Shown here in pieces: positions 61,823 to 64,000 of a stretch of DNA of 64,000 nt. Both the position numbers and the translations under genes were made by a program. The DNA comes from Acidimicrobiales bacterium (GTDB lineage: Bacteria; Actinomycetota; Acidimicrobiia; Acidimicrobiales; RAAP-2): NCBI GenBank assembly GCA_025362585.1, contig JANYFR010000039.1:1-64000 (forward strand), read 5' to 3'. The notes under the pieces were generated by a model. That model saw only the letters and a program-made list of their open reading frames with translations. It made no database searches and was not told the origin of the DNA. Numbering within the stretch: position 1 is the stretch's first letter; each line of letters begins with the position of its first letter.

Positions 61823-61828
61823 TAGGCT
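61823..61828 (+). promoter_or_regulatory. -10 box of a leaderless promoter for the FMN-reductase pseudogene and its partner
   Basis: TAGGCT with 7 bases to ATG 61836. Confidence 0.45.
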
Positions 61829-61835
61829 CGGCACC

Positions 61836-62436
61836 ATGCAACGAATCCTCTTCCTCGTCGGTTCGTTGCGGGCCCAATCCATCAACCGACGACTCTGCCT
61901 CGTCGTCGAACGGATGTTGCCCAAAGACGACGAGGCGACGCGCTACGACCTCTCGGAGATTCCCCTCTACCACGGGGACCACGACCGCGATGAGAGTCCC
62001 ACCAGCGTTCGCGGTCTGCGCGACGCCATGAGCAGTGCGGACGGTGTCGTTTGGACGATGCCCGAGCACAGCTCCGGATGCCTGGCGTCGTGAAGAACGC
62101 CATCGACTGGGAGAGCCGTCCCATGCTCCCGCGCAACTCCATGGTCGGCCAGCCATGAATGTCGGGGTGGCGACCGGCACGGCGAACAACGGCATTCGTG
62201 CCCTCGCCGATCGGACACGCGTCTGGACCAACTGTGGAGGAGCGCCGGTCGGCTTCGATTTCGTACTCCAACGGGCGCCAACGAAGTGTCTCGAGGACAA
62301 CGGAGTCGAGACACTCGAGCCGGTCTCGCGCGCGACCCAGCAGTTCAACATCGATAACCTCGTGCGGTCGGTCGACGGTGACGGAGGAGCAGTGGCGCGG
62401 GCCAATTGGGACGCCTTCGTAAGGTTCATGAACTAA
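61836..62436 (+). pseudogene. NADPH-dependent FMN reductase, broken by two frameshifts
   Basis: The flavodoxin-like start MQRILFLVGSLRAQSINRRL is intact and reads on to SADGVVWTMPEHSSG. Between about 62070 and 62080 the phase shifts; the family motif continues in another frame as MPGVVKNAIDWESRP, up to NSMVGQP and a TGA at 62156-62158. Just before that the phase shifts back, and the C-terminal part (NVGVATGTANNGIRALADRT, then GFDFVLQRAPTKCLEDNG) runs to TAA at 62434-62436. Intact homologues have about 180-200 residues, as does the sum here. Two sequencing errors would give the same picture. Its stop overlaps the next start (TAATG). Confidence 0.65.
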
Positions 62437-63110
62437 TGGCTCGAGCGCTAGTGCTCCGTCACCACCTCGAAGACCACTCGGGCCTGATTGGTGAGTCCTT
62501 TGAGGCGCGTGGCTACGAGATCGACCTACGAATGATGAACGCCGAGAACCCGAGCCCATCGCTCGAGGGCTACGACGTGCTCGTGATCCTTGGTTCGAAG
62601 AGTGCCGTCTACGACAAGGCGGTCGAACAGGCCTGGTTCGGACGGGAACTTGCACTCATCGCCGAGGCCGAACGCCGGGACGTACCCATCCTGGGTATCT
62701 GCTTCGGGGCCCAGGCCCTCTGCCTCTATCACGGAGGGGTCGTCGAACGCTCGCGCAGTCCTGAGATTGGCTGGTACGAGGTCGAGGCGCGTAACGACTC
62801 CGGTATCGCGAGTGGACCTTGGTTCGAGTTTCACTTCGACCACTGCACGCTGCCCGAGAAGGCCGAACTCTGGGCGACCTCGCCCCGAGCGGTCCAGGCC
62901 TTTTGTGTGGGACGTCACGTCGGCGTGCAGTTCCACCCCGAGGTCGACCACTTACAACTGCGCGACTGGTTCGCCGGCGGCGATGACGAGGCTCGCGAAG
63001 CCGGCGTCGACGTCGAGGCGTTACTCGAAGAGACGGCGAAGGAGACGCCGGCCGCGCGACAGCGCGCGCTCGCGCTCGTCGACCTCTTTCTCTCCCACGG
63101 CGGCCTGTAA
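62436..63110 (+). CDS. Class I glutamine amidotransferase-like protein
   Basis: About 224 residues. The GATase triad is visible: Cys in VPILGICFGAQALCLYHGG (near 82), His and Glu in VGVQFHPEVDHLQL (near 162). No synthase domain is attached, as in the GuaA-like stand-alone amidotransferases (YfeJ/YLR126C-type), which may hydrolyse gamma-glutamyl amides. ATG 62436 overlaps the stop of the broken FMN reductase (TAATG), so its translation may depend on reading through that damaged gene. A C-terminal Glu/Ala-rich helix follows the domain. Confidence 0.87.
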   Translation: MARALVLRHHLEDHSGLIGESFEARGYEIDLRMMNAENPSPSLEGYDVLVILGSKSAVYDKAVEQAWFGRELALIAEAERRDVPILGICFGAQALCLYHGGVVERSRSPEIGWYEVEARNDSGIASGPWFEFHFDHCTLPEKAELWATSPRAVQAFCVGRHVGVQFHPEVDHLQLRDWFAGGDDEAREAGVDVEALLEETAKETPAARQRALALVDLFLSHGGL

Positions 63111-63144
63111 CGTCACGACCCACGGGCCGGTCGATGGACCCCGT

Positions 63145-63150
63145 TAGGCT
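63145..63150 (+). promoter_or_regulatory. -10 box of a leaderless promoter for the RNA methyltransferase
   Basis: TAGGCT with 6 bases to GTG 63157. Confidence 0.5.
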
Positions 63151-63156
63151 TGCGCA

Positions 63157-64000
63157 GTGAGTTACGAGTCGTCCACCCCTTCGAACGATCTCGTGCGAAT
63201 CGAACGACCGGCGACCGGAGGGGGCGTCGGACGGATGGACGACGGACGGGTCATCTTCGTGCGCCACAGCCTGCCCGGCGAGCTGGTGCGCGTGGCGGTG
63301 ACCGAGGCGACCGCCAACTTCTATCGCGGCGACGCCATTGAGATCGTCGAACCCAGTCCCGAGCGCGTCGTCGCCCCTTGTGCGTTCGCCCACCCGGGTG
63401 GCTGCGGCGGCTGTGACTTACAGCACGCTTCGACGGGGGCGCAGATCGCGTGGAAGGCGGCCCTCGTCGAGGAACATCTGAAGCGGATTGCCGGGGTCGA
63501 ACGCACCGTTACCCTCGAATCCCCGGACGCCGAAGCGAAGGGATCGCGCACGAGGCTGCGTTGTGCGGTGAACGAGGAGGGCGGTCTCGCACTTCGCGGG
63601 GTGCGCTCGCACGACCTGGTCACGATCGACCGGTGCTGGATCGCTGACGGGGCCTTCGCGCCGGCGTTTCGCACGTCGTGGGACGGCGCGCTGGAGGTGG
63701 AGCTTCGCGCGATCGGTGACGACGAGCCGTTCGCGGTGGTAAAGCGCGACACCCATCGCGGGGTGATTCACGAGATCTGCTCGCTGCGTGGCGAGCCGCT
63801 CGAGCCCTCGACCCAGTCGCGAGTCGAGGTGCGCGGCCACGTCTATTCGGTCGGAGCGCGCTCGTTCTGGCAGTCCCACCGCTCGGCACCCGAACTCCTG
63901 CTTGACGCGGTGCTCGAGTTCGCGGGGGCACTCGCGGGTGATCACGTCACCGACCTCTACAGCGGCGTTGGCCTTTTCGCCGTGCCCCTCGCGAAGGTCG
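63157..64000 (+). CDS. TrmA/RlmD-type RNA (uracil-5-)methyltransferase, 5' part
   Basis: The frame from GTG 63157 is open to the right edge (281 codons, incomplete). An N-terminal TRAM domain (LVRIERPATGGGVGRMDDGR, HSLPGELVRVAVTEA) is followed by iron-sulfur cysteines (VVAPCAFAHPGGCGGCDLQH), a central domain, and the start of the SAM-binding fold (FWQSHRSAPELLLDAVLEF, DHVTDLYSGVGLFAVPLAKV). It methylates C5 of a uridine in rRNA or tRNA. The catalytic cysteine lies beyond the window. Family length is about 400-450 residues. Confidence 0.9.
   Translation, partial: MSYESSTPSNDLVRIERPATGGGVGRMDDGRVIFVRHSLPGELVRVAVTEATANFYRGDAIEIVEPSPERVVAPCAFAHPGGCGGCDLQHASTGAQIAWKAALVEEHLKRIAGVERTVTLESPDAEAKGSRTRLRCAVNEEGGLALRGVRSHDLVTIDRCWIADGAFAPAFRTSWDGALEVELRAIGDDEPFAVVKRDTHRGVIHEICSLRGEPLEPSTQSRVEVRGHVYSVGARSFWQSHRSAPELLLDAVLEFAGALAGDHVTDLYSGVGLFAVPLAKV

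Overview
The window looks like a chromosomal segment of a high-GC actinobacterium, most likely of the class Acidimicrobiia; this is inferred from gene content and style, not from a marker search. Pointers are a DUF3039 protein, a fused acetyl-CoA carboxylase transferase (AccDA), a homodimeric AceE pyruvate dehydrogenase, XseA/XseB, a CydDC-like pair, many GTG starts, and an initiation style in which a TANNNT box lies 6-7 nt before the start codon (leaderless mRNA). I saw no tRNA, rRNA or CRISPR array.

The left part (about 1-10.8 kb) is accessory and partly decayed. It opens with two head-to-head 5' fragments of an IS21 istA gene forming a near-perfect 196-bp inverted repeat. Then come an MFS exporter, an IS110 element whose transposase keeps one frame but has three in-frame stops, a CDF metal exporter, two small membrane proteins (one with a premature TGA), a 5'-truncated glycosyltransferase, two secreted proteins, and an ECF sigma factor translationally coupled to a GAF protein. 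Strong hairpin terminators close the two secreted-protein genes.

From about 11 kb rightward the window is compact core-like metabolism: a second CDF-like protein; a molybdopterin oxidoreductase with its cytochrome b and a CHRD protein; a methyltransferase; an amidase overlapping a D-threonine-aldolase-like gene; accDA, aceE and an E2 acyltransferase; a complete branched-chain amino-acid-type ABC importer (livGFHMK); a sulfite-reduction operon (siroheme sulfite reductase, cobA, precorrin-2 dehydrogenase); a five-gene chain of overlapping genes (PhzF, flavin split barrel, NUDIX, zinc ribbon, phosphatase); a CydDC-like transporter; a RecB-like nuclease; and a heterodimeric ABC exporter whose two ATPase domains have lost complementary motifs.

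The right part holds rnpB (RNase P RNA) divergent from xseAB, an MBL hydrolase and ferredoxin-reductase-type flavoprotein, a glycerol/ether-lipid group (glpK, an alkyl-DHAP-synthase-like oxidase, glpD), an acyl-CoA dehydrogenase with an alpha-methylacyl-CoA racemase, a frameshifted FMN reductase, a glutamine amidotransferase, and the start of a TrmA/RlmD-type RNA methyltransferase that runs off the right edge.

Patterns that recur across the window are leaderless promoters, stop/start overlaps (ATGA, GTGA, TGATG), and convergent genes whose stop codons share the same few bases. No gene set here is clearly a new defence or mobile system. The most unusual items are the complementary degeneration of the ABC exporter, the triple-stop IS110, the palindromic IS21 remnant, and the AGPS-like enzyme inside the glycerol cluster.
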